A DNA stretch of 14,545 nt from CAYSLZ01 sp964468355 (GTDB lineage Bacteria > Patescibacteriota > Microgenomatia > UBA12405 > JAHJSD01), in assembly GCA_964468355.1 (NCBI GenBank), contig CAYXSV010000031.1:1-14545 (forward strand), written 5' to 3'. Below are positions 13,993-14,545 of this stretch, piece after piece (within the stretch, counting starts at the first letter, position 1; every line of letters begins with the position of its first letter). Made by a program: the position numbers and the translations under genes. The notes beneath the pieces were generated by a model, which was given only the letters and a program-made list of their open reading frames with translations, searched no databases and had not been told where the DNA came from.

Positions 13993-14545
13993 ATGAATAT
14001 TCAAAAATTTGTCGTTGGTCAACTGCAGACAAACTGCTACTTGATTTCAGATGATATATCTGATCAATGTCTGATTATCGACCCGGGTGACGAAGCAAAC
14101 TTAATTTCGGAAAATATTCTTAGACAGAATTTAAAACCGCAAGCCATTATTGCCACTCACGGACATTTTGATCATATTTTAGCGGCCGGAGAATTACAAA
14201 TGGCTTTTAATATTCCTTTTTGTATACATCAAGCTGATGAGAAAATTGTTAATTACATGACTGATTCAGCTCAACATTGGCTTAACCGAGAAATCATTGA
14301 GCAGCCACCCACGAAAATTAAATATCTTGAAGATAACGATGTTTTGAAAATTGAAAATTGTAAATTGAAAATTATTTCTACTCCGGGGCACAGCCCAGGC
14401 GGGACTTGTCTATTCAATAATCAAGAAAAGGTTATCTTTACTGGAGATACGCTTTTTAAAGACGGTATTGGTCGTACGGATTTTTCTTACGCTTCACCGC
14501 AAAAAATGAAACAATCACTTGAAAAAATTCGCAATAATTTTTCCG
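13993..14545 (+). CDS. Glyoxalase-II-like metallo-beta-lactamase hydrolase (runs off the right edge)
   Basis: The first 184 residues of a small metallo-beta-lactamase-fold hydrolase of the YcbL/hydroxyacylglutathione hydrolase type, which hydrolyses thioesters using a dinuclear metal site. The metal ligands are visible: HGHFDH at 56-61, PGHSPGG at 131-137 (H133) and TGDTLF at 150-155 (D152), followed by the family motif GRTDF at 160-164. Full-length members have about 200-215 residues, so roughly the last 20-30 are outside the window. The actual substrate cannot be told from sequence. The start follows an extended -10 by 6 nt, without Shine-Dalgarno. Residues 117-127 (VLKIENCKLKI) are encoded by a short AT-rich repeat. 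It is divergent from the 84-residue gene. Confidence 0.92.
   Translation, partial: MNIQKFVVGQLQTNCYLISDDISDQCLIIDPGDEANLISENILRQNLKPQAIIATHGHFDHILAAGELQMAFNIPFCIHQADEKIVNYMTDSAQHWLNREIIEQPPTKIKYLEDNDVLKIENCKLKIISTPGHSPGGTCLFNNQEKVIFTGDTLFKDGIGRTDFSYASPQKMKQSLEKIRNNFS
14343..14373 (+). repeat. AT-rich direct repeat inside the hydrolase gene
   Basis: TTGAAAATTGAAAATTG followed by TAAATTGAAAATTA gives three copies of TTGAAAATT. It is translated in frame as LKIENCKLKI in a variable stretch between the metal-binding motifs, so the reading frame and the active-site residues are preserved. Confidence 0.6.

Noticed and set aside
1..14545. TGA recoded as glycine or tryptophan, as in some Patescibacteria or mycoplasmas
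   Set aside because: No gene contains an in-frame TGA and all align at full length under the standard code. TGA is also unused as a stop in ten genes, but that is a small sample in an AT-rich genome.
1..14545. CRISPR array, insertion sequence, prophage or tRNA
   Set aside because: No spaced direct repeats, transposase or integrase motifs, or cloverleaf sequences were seen on either strand.

Overview
The window comes from an AT-rich bacterium. The strongest lineage hint is the set of compact housekeeping proteins: an IF-2 of 487 residues that starts almost at its G domain, a 337-residue NusA without C-terminal repeats, a 416-residue UvrC without helix-hairpin-helix domain, an RNase J, and a Lon-like ATPase with no protease domain. 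Together these suggest a Candidate Phyla Radiation (Patescibacteria, Parcubacteria-like) genome. This is inferred from gene form and order; no rRNA is present. The standard genetic code fits: ten complete genes end in TAA (7) or TAG (3), with no in-frame TGA.

Almost everything is on the minus strand, so the order of transcription runs from high to low coordinates: an 84-residue orphan gene (13921-13667), then uvrB, uvrA and uvrC (13535-7500), then nusA, infB and a degenerate DHH-phosphoesterase-like gene (7433-4101), then rpsO and pnp (3991-1640), then the protease-less Lon-like AAA+ ATPase (1553-507), and finally the N-terminal part of an RNase J gene that runs off the left edge (491-1). One plus-strand gene, a glyoxalase-II-like metallo-beta-lactamase hydrolase, starts at 13993 and runs off the right edge, divergent from the orphan gene.

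The genes form three functional blocks. uvrB-uvrA-uvrC supplies the complete UvrABC nucleotide excision repair machinery. nusA-infB-DHH-like and rpsO-pnp are the classic transcription/translation/RNA-turnover neighbourhood. The Lon-like ATPase sits between the two exoribonuclease genes pnp and rnj, which suggests, but does not prove, a link to RNA decay.

The main points of interest are: (1) the Lon-like ATPase has lost both the protease domain and the aromatic pore-loop residue; (2) many genes have a good -10 element only 6-11 nt before their ATG and no Shine-Dalgarno sequence, which predicts leaderless or near-leaderless mRNAs; (3) rpsO has a terminator-like hairpin inside its predicted leader, suggesting attenuation; (4) RNA- or tRNA-contacting residues are altered in S15, the IF-2 C2 domain and NusA KH2; (5) several different short palindromic or tandem repeats lie in the gaps, one of which creates a false N-terminal extension of uvrA. 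No gap longer than about 130 bases lacks a gene, and no tRNA, rRNA, CRISPR array or insertion sequence was seen.
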